Assembly: GCA_021442155.1 (NCBI GenBank)
Contig: CM038229.1
Coordinates: 96,938,271 to 97,002,270 of the forward strand
Length of the DNA: 64,000 nucleotides
Source: Cymbidium sinense
Taxonomy: Eukaryota > Streptophyta > Magnoliopsida > Asparagales > Orchidaceae
Reading direction: 5' to 3'
A program made the translations under genes and the position numbers. Under the pieces are notes generated by a model. The model was not told the origin of the DNA, did not search any database, and saw only the letters and a list, made by a program, of their open reading frames with translations. Positions 11,674 to 27,299 of this stretch are shown here, in pieces. Position 1 is the stretch's first letter. Every line of letters begins with the position of its first letter.

Positions 11674-12164
11674 ATCCCTACCTTAAGCCACATCTAAAGC
11701 AAATTAATTAATCAATTCCCTTTAGTGAATGATTTATTACATATTTTAATTAATCCTAAGTTTAGGTTCACTTTAAATAAACTCATTCAATAAGAAAGGC
11801 ATCTTAAGGTTAGTTAGAATGAATTACTATCACATAACACATAGTTGTTCATTTCTATCCATCATATATATATCATATGATTAAATCCTAAGCATAGCTA
11901 TACATGCAATTTGTATCTTAGCACACTTAAATGATGAATGTGAGTAAATGTATTTGAAATTGACATTTTATTTGGTTGAATGATTTTATCATATTCATTT
12001 AAAGTTCTATTTAAATTCTTATGCAAAAGCATAAGGAAAGAACCTTAAGTCACATGACTAATCAACTCAACCAAATAAACAAAGTATGAATGTATGTCTT
12101 TTAATAGAAAAAAGAGAGTTTTCATTCATTAGTTAAGTACACATCAACATGTATAAAATTTTAA

Positions 12165-12515
12165 GCAAGCGTCACCATTGTTCTACACCAAGGAATGAGG
12201 TAGAAACCTCCTTGGGGCTACTGCATCCCTAGAATGTTTAGACTAATATACCCGCTATCCTTAGATACTTATGGATGTATAAACAACTACAAGAATAGAG
12301 CCATGCAAAAAATTGTATTTTGATTTGATTGATTTATTTTGTGTAAATGAATTAAAGCTCCATCTAAATTCTAATGTTCAAATGCATAAGAATGAAATCA
12401 AGGTACATCGCCATTGTTTAGCACCAAGGGAACAAGGTAGGAACCTCCTTAGGGCTACTTAAAGTCGCATCCACAGGATGTCGACTAATATACCGCTAAC
12501 ATTCATACTTATACA
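12165..12515. repeat. Direct duplication of about 235-240 bases inside LTR A
   Basis: The block CACCAAGG...GGTAG..ACCTCCTTGGGGCTACT...GACTAATATACC occurs at about 12172-12252 and again at about 12407-12502. Copies B (about 39865-40190) and C (about 50070-50400) also have two. Copy D (about 27715-27800) and copy E (about 60590-60680) have one, so the duplication marks the A/B/C subfamily. Confidence 0.6.
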
Positions 12516-13986
12516 AATCAATACATGAATGTAAGGAAGAGCCTTTATTTCACACACTAAATTCATATTTACTTGCATTTCTTATGTATATATATAACTA
12601 AATTTATAATATATATGTATATTCAATCATTAGTAAACTTTTAAAATATATTTGAGATTTAATAATGATACCACACATATTTTTAATTTAACACATGCAA
12701 ATTGATATAAAGAACATTGATTAATTTGAAAGCTATGAATGCATGAGTACAAGTTGCATGCAATATTTAGCATGATTGGAAAGAATAAAATAACACAAGC
12801 ATGTGATTTCATTCAAATCAATTAACTCCTAAGAAAGATCAAACTAAATAACATTATTTAAAATAAATTAAAGTTCTTTAATGTCATTTCATTTTCATGT
12901 TTGATTTGATTTAAGAAATGTGAAAAGGTTTGTTAATCATATTCCATCCTCCATTTGTGAGTTAATTTAGTTTAATGAAGAATCATTTGGTTGATTTTAT
13001 GTCTTAATTAGGTTAGGATATGGATTAAGTCAATTAAACTTACCTACATCACCTTAAGTTAATTAACTAATTAATAATAAGCCAATATGATATGCAACCA
13101 CATGAAAAGTAAATTGGCAATGTTCTAAGAAATGAAAGGGGCCTAATGTAATGACTCATGATTAATAGTTAATTAGGCTTAAGGATTTAATTAATTACTT
13201 TTATGATTTTCTTACACATATAAGCTAACCTAATTTCATTTGATTCCTTTAGACTATTAAACATCTAAAGGGCTACCCAAATTGATTAAAGGTGATTAGA
13301 TGTGAATTGGATTTTAAATTAAGTTAATTAAGCTTATTAATTCATTTGGTTAAGCAATAAGCATGTTTAATTAATGAAATAAAATTAACTTAAGAAAGAG
13401 ATCAAGAAAAGGCCTTAATCTCAATCCCTAAGTCTTATACTTGATCACTTAAGCTCTAATTTTATCTTGAAGATTAATTAATTAATTAAGCAATTAATTA
13501 CTTCATTAATCATTTATTTGATCTTAAAAATAAAGAAAACTTAGAAAATGAATTAGAAAAAATCCCAATCACATTCCCTAAGCTCCTTATTGTTCAATAA
13601 AGTAATTAGACTTAAATTAATTAAGTCACTATTCATTCATTAATTATCACTAATTAAATTAAGAGAGTGATTAAGACTTAATAAATTAGTTTTCCTAATT
13701 AAGCAACCAATAAAATTTCAAAAAAATAGGGAGAGGTCATCCCCTAAACATCCACAAAAAATTTGAGATTAATTGGGTGATTAAAGAAGTAATTAAGCTA
13801 ATTAAAATTTTAATTAAACCTTAATTAAGCTAAAATCACTATTCAAAATAATTAATAATAATTTTCTAGAATCTACTCAAATATCTACAAAATGAGCCAT
13901 AGTTTGTTTTTTTTAAATATTTCTAGGATTAGTTATGAATTTTGAAAGTTTTTGTCTTAAAAATAGATTATTTAAGCTTAATTAAA

Positions 13987-14045
13987 GCCTTAATCCCGTC
14001 GCCACGTGGTAGTATTACCTGCAATGAGATTGGATATTTAAGTTG
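13987..14045 (-). promoter_or_regulatory. Candidate LTR promoter module, copy A
   Basis: Read in element sense: ATATCCAATCTC, then a CCACGTGG G-box (14002-14009), then GACGGGATTAAGG. The same order (CCAAT, ACGT-containing core, GGGATTA) recurs at the corresponding place in copies C and E, with partial versions in B and D, inside a GC-richer islet of an otherwise AT-rich LTR. It lies about 3.2 kb from the LTR start in element sense. Function is inferred. Confidence 0.45.
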
Positions 14046-15269
14046 TCACATCTGCCGCTAACTTGGACGATGGACACACTAACTCCATATCCGATCTAAG
14101 ATCGGATGGCTGGGATTCGATTTAAAGGAGAAATCGAGTGATCTAATGTGATTTAATTAGTCATCTATTCCGACAACGCGAATAGATGGCATGATCTTTT
14201 CTTTCATGAGACAAAGACGGATGTCGTCCATCTTTTCTTGTTCGATCCGAAGCTCACCCGAAGCTCAATTGGGATCAAATTGATCCCACACCCAAGAAGG
14301 AGAGTAAGACATCTAGTCAAAACACATTACATTAATTTCCTTCAAAAGTTCCAACAAAATTACCTAAACTAACGGTTTTGAGAAATTACCTCACCAGCTA
14401 ATGTCCTGATGGGATTGACGGAGGTAGCCGCTCTGAGAGGCATTGAGAGATTGAGTTTGATGAGAGCTCGACAAAGCCAATGCGTAAGAGCCTCAACTTT
14501 GATTGAACTTTGGTCTCGTGATCTGAAGGCTCAAAGATGATTCTTGGTTTGATAAAGTGTGAGGATGGTGTGGTGGAATTAAGGGTTGATCAAATGGGGA
14601 AGGAATATTGCAGGAGAAGGTTGTCCTATTTTGGCTTTGCTTGGATAAGAGGAATGTTGATCATGGAAGCTCACGAGAATGCTTGGAAAAGCTCGGGGTT
14701 TTAAAAATGATTAGGGAAGTCTCACAATACAATTCATGAAGAATCCAAATTGAGGGGTATACCCCTCAATTATACTTGATGGATGGACGGTATTCATCCC
14801 TAAAATCCATTATTCACCACCGTCGGGTCATCGGAGGGGTCGCCGCTCCACGGCACGCCAAGATTGGAGGAAGTGGTGGTGGAGCTCAAGGAAAGATATG
14901 GTGATGGTGTGGGATTGATCTTTGCTTTGCCCATGGGGTTCAACCATGAGAGGGAGTGGCTTGGCTTGTTTCCTTGGTCCATGGCAAGTGTTAGGTGGCT
15001 TAGATTGGGCTAGGGGAGTTTAGGAATGCCTCATTTAGCAAGTGGAGGTCATGGGAGAGGCAAAGTGGATTTTGCCTCTTATGGAAAGAATCCAATGCAA
15101 ATGAGCTTGTGCAATAGTCAAGTCCCTTGGATTGGGTCCCACTTGAATTTGGGCAGGCTTGGAGCTGACCTAGGGTTAATTTTGGTCGTTAGGTCACCAA
15201 GGTTCTATAAGGTGGCTTTGGGTGATTTGGCTTCATGGTCAAAATAGGCTCATTTGGGCTAGGTTAGGT

Positions 15270-15905
15270 TGGGTTGACCAATTGGTCAAATTGGGTCAAA
15301 CCAAGATTGGTTAGGTTCATATGATGATTTAGGATATTTTGGTTTAATTGGTTTTGATTAATTTGGCTTAGGTTTGATTTTAGCTCATTTGGATTCAAAT
15401 TGGTCAAATGGGCTAAGTTGACCAATTTGACCAATTTGATCAAATTATGTTGGGTTAAGTATTGGTTCATGTTCAATTGGTTAATTGAAAATGATTGTAG
15501 GCTTTGGTTTAGTTTAATTTGGATTTAATTTAGATTTTGACCAATTTGACCCTAGGTCAATTTGGGCTATGTTCAAGTTGACCAATTGGTCAAATTGGGC
15601 TCAATCATGGCTTTGATCAAGTTTAATAAGTGATTTGGAATGAACTTGAGCCATTAGTTGCAATCAATTTGGATCAAATCATGACTTGACCTATTTTGAC
15701 TTTTAGGCCAATTTGAGTCAACTTAGATCAAATGGCCAATTGGACTTGGTTTGGCTCAATTGAGTTTGGTCATGTTCAATCATTGATTATGAGTGGGTTT
15801 GAGTCAATGGATTTAATCAATTTAGTATATGGTGGGTTTTGGCTAGTTTGAGTTTCATTTGGTCTAAATGTTGACTTGGTCAAGGTTGACTTGGTTTGAC
15901 CCAAT
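15270..15905. promoter_or_regulatory. Dense TTGAC (W-box-type) cluster, copy A
   Basis: About twenty TTGACC/TTGACT words or their complements lie within some 640 bases. WRKY transcription factors bind TTGAC[C/T]. The words include two copies of the perfect 16-bp palindrome TTGACCAATTGGTCAA (15274-15289 and 15578-15593), that is two divergent W-boxes around AATT. The neighbourhood is T/G-rich and low in complexity, so part of the density could arise from simple repeat expansion. Confidence 0.5.
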
Positions 15906-16380
15906 TCAAGATAATTGATTAACCTAGGATGATTATCGATCATGATATGAGTTTTATGGGATTAGTTCAATCTAATTTGGGTTTAATTAGAACTTGGCTC
16001 AAAAAATATATTTTAGGTCACTTTGGATCAAGTGGACCTAAATGAGTCAATTAGCTTGATCATGGCTTGATTCAAGTTTAATTGAACTCACATATGGACT
16101 TAGGATGAAAATAAAAAATCTAAGTGGTTTGAAGCCCCATGGATTTTGGTTCATATGACAATTTCAAGTCGTGAAAGGGATAACTTGTTTTTAAGTTTGG
16201 ATTTGGTTTGATAATTATATTTTATGTTTATATTTGGAACAATGTTTGAAGGAATGATTGAATCATGAAGAAATCCATTGGTTTTGAGTTGATTTGGATA
16301 TCATTTAGCAAAGTTGAAGAAATTAAAATGGCTAAAATTGAGAATTTGATTAGATTTGGGTTTGGTTTTAGCCATTTGAT

Positions 16381-16645
16381 TTATATTTCATTTATATTTG
16401 TGAATATAAATGAAGATATAAATGATTCATGAGAAAATCACTTGAGTTTGGAGTGATTTGAAAGTAAATTTGACCAAATTGAGGGATGTAGGTCAAAAGG
16501 GCTTAACTAGAATTAATTTGGTTTGTTTTAGTTTGATTTGATTTGACATGGCTTAAGAAAGGTCTTAGTTTGGTTTGATTTAGTTTGATTTTATTTCAAT
16601 GGTTTAAATTTAAATTTCATTTATATTTGTGAATATAAATGAAGG
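16381..16645. repeat. Hairpin-centred subrepeats, copy A
   Basis: TCATTTATATT, loop TGTG, AATATAAATGA occurs at about 16388-16413 and again at about 16618-16643, each embedded in a similar flank (GATTTGGGTTTGGTTTTAG-like and ATGATTCATGAGAAAATCA-like words). Copy B has three at a spacing of about 170-180 bases; one appears lost here, which explains the 230-base spacing. Confidence 0.6.
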
Positions 16646-17222
16646 AATGGTTGATTTATAAAGAAATCAACCAAATTTGATTTAGTTTGAAGAAGGTTTT
16701 GGCTAAGCAGAAGATGGTCCATATGGCATAGAAAGGGGTTTTGGAGTTTGAATTCAATCATGGGTTTCAATCATTTAGAGTTGGATTTGATTTATGATTT
16801 GGGTTGGGATTTGATTTGAGATTGGATTTATGATCTTGAGAAAATCAATTGAATTGGTTGATTTGAATTGGTTAAGGCTAAGTCCATACGATAAAATCAA
16901 AGGGCTTATGAAAGGATTTGGAATTTGAATTTAATCATGGGTTTGAATCATTTGATTTAGGATTTGATTTATGATCTTGGATTTGAATTTGAGATTTTGT
17001 TTGGAAGAAGGAAGCAAGGATTGGGTTTAAGGCTATAGGGTAGGCAAGTCTTCTTAAATTTAGAGGCATAACTTATTCTATGGCTAACTCTTCTAAGTCT
17101 CAGGCTTAAGTTAAGTGTTCACCTAATTACTAGAAGTGTCTTAAGACTAAGGAACTCTTAGTGTCTATAAGAGTCCTAGATCTATGATAAGGAAGTTGAG
17201 AGCTCACTCCCAAAGTGAGGTC

Positions 17223-20080
<2,858 letters not shown>

Positions 20081-20099
20081 CAAAATGGGTTCAAACTTG

Positions 20100-21060
20100 C
20101 CTCCCATCTTTGACAGAAATAATTGATCTCCTTAGAACTACAAGCTATCCTACTTGAAAAGCTCTAGGGACCAACTTATTATGAGCTTAAATCATTTTGG
20201 CTTTATACAACTCAAGATTTTTCCATTCAGGCATCTCTCCTCCAAACCTTTGAGCTCTTCTAACTTGGCGTTACGCTCCATTGTGATCTTACTACCCACA
20301 AATATCATTAATGATGGGAGTTAAACTTCTAATGGTAGAACTAATTTAGACCCATACACTAAAGAAAGAGAGGGGTGAGTTGGAGTCATGTGGTGCGGTA
20401 AGCCCAGGCTTCAAGTAACTACTCATCTTGCTCCTTGTTATCGTTGAGTGTCTTCTTTAATATCCGGATGAGAGTTTTATTGAAGGCTTATAAGCCATTT
20501 GCCCTCGGGTAATAGATGGTAAAATATCTCCAATCTATGATGTATCTCTAGGCAAAGCTGTTGATTTTAGTGCTCTTGAATGCATTACCATTGTGATATA
20601 GTTCATTGAGGCACCCCAACCTATATACGATATGATTCGAAAATTGGAGCACATCTTTGGCGTGACCTCTCGAGTGAGATCATCTTCCCACTTGGAAAAG
20701 TAGTTGGTGGCTAGAATGAACCGGTGACCTTGGAAGAAGGAGGATCGATCAACCACTATGTGGTACCCCAACACTTAAATGTCCATGAGGCCAATGTAGG
20801 ATGTAGAATGTTGGGTGGTTGGTGTAGGACCACCGTGTACTTGACATTGGTGGCATCTCTCTAGCTATATGCGTGTGATCATCGAAGGCCGTATCCTAAC
20901 CTCTTAATCTTGGCTTTCATATTGACGGATTGGTGAGCTCCACATAAACAGTGTACCTTGGTCCGCGATCTTATGGGCTTTGTGTTTGTCCAAATAACAT
21001 AACCACATCGATCGAAAAGCAGATATAAAGTGTCCACGAGAGTGTAGGAAGAGCTCTCTA
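20100..21060 (-). pseudogene. Ty3/gypsy integrase (broken)
   Basis: Integrase inserts the reverse-transcribed DNA into the host chromosome. In element sense the stretch opens with a decayed HHCC zinc finger (CGAHQSVNMKAKIKRLGY near 20930-20880, RCHQCQVHGGPTP near 20845-20810). The catalytic core follows: GHRFILATNYFSKWE at about 20720-20675, then a REVT word, and DNA-contact remnants ending ALKSTALP near 20560. The C-terminal part is well kept in words such as LPEGKW, AFNKTLIRILKK, EAWAYRTT, SLVYGSKLVLPLE and NAKLEELK, reaching about 20225. Frameshifts and stops occur throughout, and the catalytic D,D-35-E residues cannot be placed with confidence. It directly follows the reverse transcriptase/RNase H region, as in all Ty3/gypsy elements. 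Confidence 0.82.
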
Positions 21061-22240
21061 CTTCACTTGATGTGCTAGTGACTTCTCTTGAGGTAGTTTA
21101 CTATATTTAGATAATCCATGAATGGTTGCCTCCAATCGACTCGTCATCCTTTTGGCAATGATAACCTCCCCTTCAAGAGAGATCTATCGATGAGTTGCAT
21201 CAACAAGGGATAAGACTTGTCTATTTTGGACCCTTATTAGTATGGACTCATCTTAGAACATGCCAACTCTTTGGTTAGCTTGACCAATGCATTCTTCTTG
21301 TGTTTTCTCCTTGTGAAAACTTGTAGATGGTAACCTCAGGATTTGGGCCAACAACTCATGGTATACTTGTTGTAATAATGGAGCTTAGGCTTCAAAACTT
21401 TATAAGACCCGATTTAGTTTGATAACTAATTGAGTTCTAAAGATGTTGATGCTCGGGCATAGTGTAAGGCTAACTCAGGCCGATCGAGTCTAATATTGGC
21501 TTTATTGTTGATGCATGGATTGGACAGAAAATATGAGAATCTCATCACATTTCAGTTTGGAGAACTATTCTACCCACCTTTGGAAGAGTAGATCGTGGTT
21601 CTTTTCCTTTTTTGAAAGGAAGCGCACCATCAAAATACATCTCCTAATGGAGAATGCTAGTGTCCCTTAAGTTTATGATTTATTTATCGGAGGTCATCAC
21701 TAAGCAAAAGTCGAGAAAGTGGGTGTCTTTTAAGAAATCCTCAAGTGATCCTTTCCTTTGCGAGGAGGGGTACAAATGTGATATCAAACTACGAGAAAAT
21801 CATGGAGCCAATAGGATAGCATTGATGTGTCTTGAGATATTATAGATTGATCCTAGATATCATATTCACCTTATGAGAAAGTATGTAATATAGCTTTTGA
21901 GATGCAAAGATTAAAGTTAGGTGGTGCTTTTCAATAGGTGGGTGGTTTACCTCGGCGGATTAGACAATGGCGAGATAGTAGAGTGCATTCTCTTTCCCTT
22001 CAAAATGTTTTGAGCCAATCAATTCAGGGAGTCATCTAATGCAAAATATATATTAATAGCTTGCGGGATAGAGCTACTAGAGCTGGCATCATCCGAGTGT
22101 GATGTCTTCAAAAGCATCTTATCACATACCACTTGAAGTTAGTGTCCTTTTGACAAGTGCGAGAATGGTTGGCATCTTTCTATTAGGTTGGAAATGAAGC
22201 ATTTTAGATCGTAACCGCCCCTTGGAATGATCCGAGTTGA
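21061..22240 (-). pseudogene. Reverse transcriptase connection / RNase H part of pol (degraded)
   Basis: This lies between the reverse transcriptase and the integrase, where gypsy elements encode the connection and RNase H domains. Short pieces are compatible with this, such as 'SRLEATIHGLSKYSKLPQE' near 21140-21085, but I could not locate the RNase H acidic residues, so the assignment rests mainly on position. Frames are broken. Confidence 0.45.
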
Positions 22241-22249
22241 GTTTGAATT

Positions 22250-22870
22250 TTAGGGGTGGCATTTCTAAGATAGTCTTGATCTTCTTGGATTTCTATTCCC
22301 AGAGTGGGACAACAAACCCAAGGAATTTTCTTAAAGCTACTCCAAATGCACACTTTAGATTCATTTTAAGGTTAAATTATCTTAACTGTTCAAAAACTCT
22401 CAAGTCAAAGAGACGGTCTTCCTTTTCTTTACTTTTGACTACAAGATCATCAATGAAACATTCAACGATGATGAAGGAGTTCATTGAAGATCCAGTCATG
22501 ACCCGGTATGTAACAACATTTTAAGGTTGAAAGGCATGACCCTATAATATAGATTCGATCGAGGTTCAAAAGTAGTATTTTCTCATCTTGATGGCCATCT
22601 TAATTTGGTTGTAGCGGATGACCCATCTATCCATGAAATCATGAGATGAGGCAATGCCCACCATCAACACGTATAGGAAGTGAAAATTTATCCTTAGGAA
22701 ATGCCTTATTTAGATCCCTAAAATTGATGCATATGCAAATTTGGTCATTCTTTTCTTAACTAGAATGACATTATCGGTGGGATATTTTTCTTCCCACGAT
22801 AAAGCCAACATCAATCAGTTTCTTGATTTCGAATGACCCTACTCAATTTCTAATTGCATGTGTAGGAGCT
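22250..22870 (-). pseudogene. Ty3/gypsy reverse transcriptase (broken)
   Basis: Reverse transcriptase copies the element RNA into DNA. Landmarks in order on the minus strand: KKLIDVGFI near 22830-22805; NDQICICI followed by FRDLNKAFPKDKFSLP at about 22755-22685; GGHCLIS near 22665-22645; VMPFNLK at about 22545-22525; the catalytic YxDD-type motif as FIDDLV at about 22465-22448, followed by VKSKEKE; and NLKMNLKCAFGVA then KFLGFVV at about 22375-22300. At least three frame changes and several stops separate these pieces. Confidence 0.85.
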
Positions 22871-23924
22871 TTCTTGATAGGATTAGCATTAGGATCTATT
22901 GCTAGTTTGTGGACTACTACATTAGGCCGGCATTTCTTCATAACTCCATGCAAAGTAGTCCTTAAACTTAGTTAATAACTAAGTCATTAATTTCTTCTTC
23001 ATTCAACAAGGAAGATGTATGTGGGCATAGATCTTCTTTTATTCCTAAGTTGATTTCTTTGAGTTCATCGATGGTTGATCGATTTCTTCTTCAAACTAGT
23101 GGTGCATCTTTGACTTCAAGCTCATTTGGATCACACAGTTTCCAAACATACCTCCTCAAGAGTTAGCATGATTTGAGAAGAACTTATCGACTCTAAATGA
23201 TTGGTGATGACTAATGGTGTCATGTCATTACTCTTGTCGAATCTTAGTCTAGTCTTGATTGAGAATATCGCTTTGGTTGTCCCATGACCTTTCAAAGTAA
23301 TCCGACATGTTTAGACCAAGTATGTGGGATTAATCCCTTCTTTGCTATGTTAATAACATAAGGTGAATACCAATCAAAAGGTAATTGTATTAAATCTTTA
23401 TATGAATCATCCTCAAGTTATACATCGGCTTCTTGACTTGAGGATGATGCTCTAACAAAACCTCTTTGGCTTGACATGGATAACTTGGGGCCACCTTAAC
23501 TACCAAACCCTTAACTTTCTAGGAAGAAAGTGGGGTTAGAGCTAAAGTTCCCAACTCTGCACTGCTTCTACATAATGATGATTGATACATTCATGCTTTG
23601 CTTGGAGGCCTAGTCTTCATCTCTATCGGCTTGAATGTCACCTCCAAAAGGACTCGAGAGGGTTGGTTGGCATGCACCACATGAGACTCCGGACTCTAAG
23701 TCTATGTGGATAGCAAGGGTACTATGAGTCAAACATAGCTCCTACTAGCTACCCACAAGGTCTTCCACCTCTAGAAACGACCTCTAGATTTACCTCTTCC
23801 TACATGTGGATGTCAAGTCATCCTACCCATGTGTTCATATGGAGAAACAAATGGTGGGTGAAATCTAACTTTAGGCTCTACTTCTTCCTCGGTCTGATTC
23901 TTGCTCACTTGCATTTTCATTTTC

Positions 23925-23993
23925 ATTTTCTTTTTTTATTTTTTCTTTTCATTTTTCTTTTCTTTTTTTTTTTCTTTTTCTTTTATTTTTTAA
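23925..23993. repeat. Polypyrimidine tract interrupting pol
   Basis: An almost uninterrupted T-rich run with scattered C (CATTTTC and CTTTTT words). In element sense it is an A-rich tract between the protease and reverse transcriptase. It looks like expansion of a lysine-codon-rich or poly-A segment. Confidence 0.8.
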
Positions 23994-24099
23994 ACATTGA
24001 TCAAGTTCACGAAAATAGACTTTTGATTTTGAAAGGTAGTAGGCTGTCCTCATATATCTCAATCTCTAACTCAAAATAGCTTCAAGTATCCTTTGACAT

Positions 24100-24800
24100 T
24101 ACTTGATTCCACCTCTTTAAAATTTGATGCGATGTAAAGATGATGGAACCATGTTGTTTTCATGTATCTAAGGCCTACCGCAAAGTAGTGAAGGATGTAT
24201 CTAAATCAATTATGTAGAACTTGGCTTGTCTTCCAGGTCATCTATCTCTAATGGTGCTTATGGAGCACAAACTCTCGCCTTGCTCATTGAATCTTCTCAA
24301 CATCAACCAATCTCCTCAAAGTTCGAGATATCAATCATCGAGGTAAGCAAGGGTTTTGGACTCATAATATTCCGATGCACTTGACTAACCACTAACACCA
24401 TGGAGAGTATGAATCGCCCATGTCCACTATGATGTAGAGGGTGCTGTTGTCCCCAAAGAAGGTCTTCATCGGTGAATGTAACTCCATAGACTTCTCTTGA
24501 ATAACATACCTCCTCTCGTGGTCTAAGCTAAGCATATTTGGATCAAGAAGGGCTTTGATCAATGACTCTCCCATCTCTTTGGATAAGACAAGGGCATCAT
24601 ATATGCTTAACGACAACTTTCTCGAGATGAGTGAGGACATTGTAGTCAACTCACGGGGTCCTCCACAAGCATATTCATAAGTGGAGCATCTATGGTGGGT
24701 GATGATTGCTAGAACCAATGACTTGCCCTTATCCCGAGGTGCTACCATAGGAGGTAGAACTTTGCCACTCTGAAGGTTGACTTGTGACTTCATGAGATGG
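24100..24800 (-). pseudogene. Gag-pol junction and aspartic protease region (partly open)
   Basis: An open stretch of 133 codons (24793-24392) begins with LQSGKVLPPMVAPRDKGKS, typical of the Gag-Pol linker of plant Tat-like elements, and continues to ELHSPMKTFF and LYIIVDMGDSYSP. Downstream, after frame changes, FYIIDLDTSFTTL near 24215-24175 corresponds to the usual 'FHVIDMDTSYNVLLGRPWIH', and 'IIFTSHQILKRW' follows in place of SSLHQ.LK. The catalytic D[S/T]G was not found with confidence. It would process the Gag-Pol polyprotein. Confidence 0.6.
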
Positions 24801-25062
24801 TTTAGTGAAAAATTCTACGCTCATGGGTTCACCTTGACTTCTCCTATAGGATCATCGAGTCTGACTCCAAATTAATCTCAATGGGTGAACAGTAATTCAA
24901 GAATGGTAATCCATTTCCAAATCAAAAGAAGAAGAGTGATCGAACTACTGTTATTATTAATTAGACTTGGAGAGCTATCTATAAGAATAAAATTAGATAG
25001 ATCATCGAAGTGACACAAATGTAAGTAGAATTTCACTTCATTGATTTCTTAGATTTGGATGA

Positions 25063-25067
25063 AGGTA
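25063..25067. repeat. Target-site duplication AGGTA, left copy
   Basis: AGGTA precedes the TG start of LTR copy D and recurs at 32243-32247 directly after its terminal CA. Confidence 0.82.
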
Positions 25068-27299
25068 TGTGGGGTTAAAATATATATCTCTATGCCTTCA
25101 TCTATCCCCTTTGAAAAAGGGAAAAATGAAAAATAGAGAATATACATCTTATTGGGACACCTAGATCACAGATGTTCTTATTAGGGTGATCTATGGCATT
25201 GGCGAAAGGTGTACTATCTCGAAGATGAAGTCACCAACAATGGGCTTAATCACTTTAATAAGGTCTCTAAGGACTATGGTGCATATGTACCAGAGATTCT
25301 TTCCCCTTTACATGAAAAAGTAAAGCATAGTTTATTTTAAATGTTCATTAAATTCCCTAGGGCAAGTCCTCATAGTTAATTACATCCAGGAAGGGGATTC
25401 CTTAAGAATACTCGATTAAGGTAAATGATCATTGTCTCCAAAGATTTCAATAGGTAGGACTATTAATCGATTAGTTTATTTATAGCAAATCAAGTGGGAT
25501 CGATCAAGAGGAGAGAGTTCTTATTGAAGCCAAATGAAGATGAGTAGGGGATGCTTAGAATACTAGGAAGCCTAGTAAGCACCCCAAACTATCCTATGGT
25601 TGGACTTTATGATTTTGAAATTGACTTATTTATTTGAGTTAAATTTTCATTAGAAAATTAGGGCTTATAATTCCACGATATAAGGTCATGAAAATGACTA
25701 AGAGGTGATGACTTATGCTTATGGCCCATAAAAGGGAGAAGCAACCTCGAACCTAAATCTAGGGAGCTTCAACCCGGGGCCAAAAGCATGTCCTAAATCT
25801 AAAGTGAAAATGGGTATTTGGTTTACCTCTACAAGAAAGGATAAAGTACCCTACTATTTGGACTTACAACCACATAGTGGTAACTAACTCATCCTATGAT
25901 TTTAAATACATGTAAGCAAGTCATATGCTTATGCAAGATAGATTATTTATTTACTTAGAAAGAGGCTAAGTCCTTAAACTCACTTTCTAAGAGACTAGAT
26001 CATGTAAGGGCATGAAAAATGACTTATATCTAATGCAAATTTTATTACATTTTATTTTTATTTTGGACAATCAATTTGACTCGGGGTTATAGGATTCATA
26101 TGTCTAATGCATGAGAAATGAGATTATGGGCCAAAATCAACGAGAAGGGAGGTGTATTTCTATCATGACTCTCAAAGTTTAAGCCAAGTTCCTGAATAGG
26201 TGGAAGCCCTCCAAGTTAAGAATGAATCAATATATGTTTTAAGCATGATGTTATAAAAGTAATACTCATCCAGGGGTTGTTAATTCTTTTATCTTGATTT
26301 TAGCCTAAGATTTAGGTGAGGTATGAGTTATTTATTTTAGTTTGGATTTGATTAATTGGATAGAAAATTTATTTTTTTAAGAGCTCAATCTTCATCAGGC
26401 CATACATCAGCGAGGAAGAAACTAGGAAAGAGGCCACCTTAATGCACAAGTTAAACAAACATCAATCAATTTATAAAACTAACACAAATGAATAAGAGGC
26501 CATGTATGGTTAAACCAAAAACAAATTGGGTAGAGCTCTACCCTTATACAAAGATTACAAATGAATTAATTACAATTAAGTAAGGAATTCATGTAATGGG
26601 GTCTTCATTATTATTTTCTTCTTCATTTTTTGGTTCCTCCATTTGGTTCCTTATTTTGGATGGTTAGAAGGTGGTTGCTCCAAAGGCTTCACATGGTACA
26701 TAAGATGAGATCTTATAACCAATGTTCATCCTAATCCTCCATAATAATCATTCTAAAATCTTAATTTGTAGAATTACATGAAAAGGAAAAGTAAATCTAA
26801 CGCAAAATAGAGATTAGCTAAACAAATCATACAAATCCTAAGGATGTATAAACATATATTAGACTTAGCACCCACACATAATCAATCAAGTCCACTTTAT
26901 TGGATTATGCTTAGGGGTATAAGCACGCATATCAAAAAATATTTATATTTTTTACAACGCCATAAGCACAATCCCGAAGACAATGATTAGACTAAATCAT
27001 CCTACCATTCAATCTACGCTACATCCTAACATTCTAAAACATTACATCACAAAATAAAAGTTAACATCAAACATATGCAAAAAGCTAGAAATGATGACTT
27101 AGCCTAATGTGTGCACTTTAGAAGGTTTGTGTGGTATACTTAGTTATGGCTTTAAGGTTTAAATTTTCTAAGTATGAAAAATGTTCAACTTAGATGGGTG
27201 GTTTCATTTAAATTATTTAGTTGATTTGATTGATTTTATTTGATGATTTGTTGAGGTTTGAGTGGACCTATAATTAATTACTAAGTTGTAAAGGAGGAA

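Larger units (their letters stand above)
9505..17222 (-). repeat. LTR copy A (3' LTR of the giant element)
   Basis: About 7.7 kb, homologous along its length to copies B and C and more distantly to D and E. The outer end begins TGTGGTGTTT. The inner end is the conserved GAGCTCACTC...GTGAGGTC, but the expected terminal AACA/AATA is replaced by GTGGGC, so the inner edge is approximate. No polypurine tract is visible beside it, which is odd for a 3' LTR and suggests a local rearrangement or decay. It carries no protein-coding region that I can support; several short open frames are not conserved in the other copies. Confidence 0.85.

Noticed and set aside
14800..15250. Short open frames in LTR A (and 42522-42743 in B) as a possible LTR-encoded protein
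   Set aside because: The two copies agree over a short Pro/Ser-rich piece only, and diverge by frameshifts; C, D and E do not keep it.
23804..24079. Plus-strand open frame with a Phe-rich hydrophobic run
   Set aside because: Translation of the polypyrimidine tract, antisense to pol.
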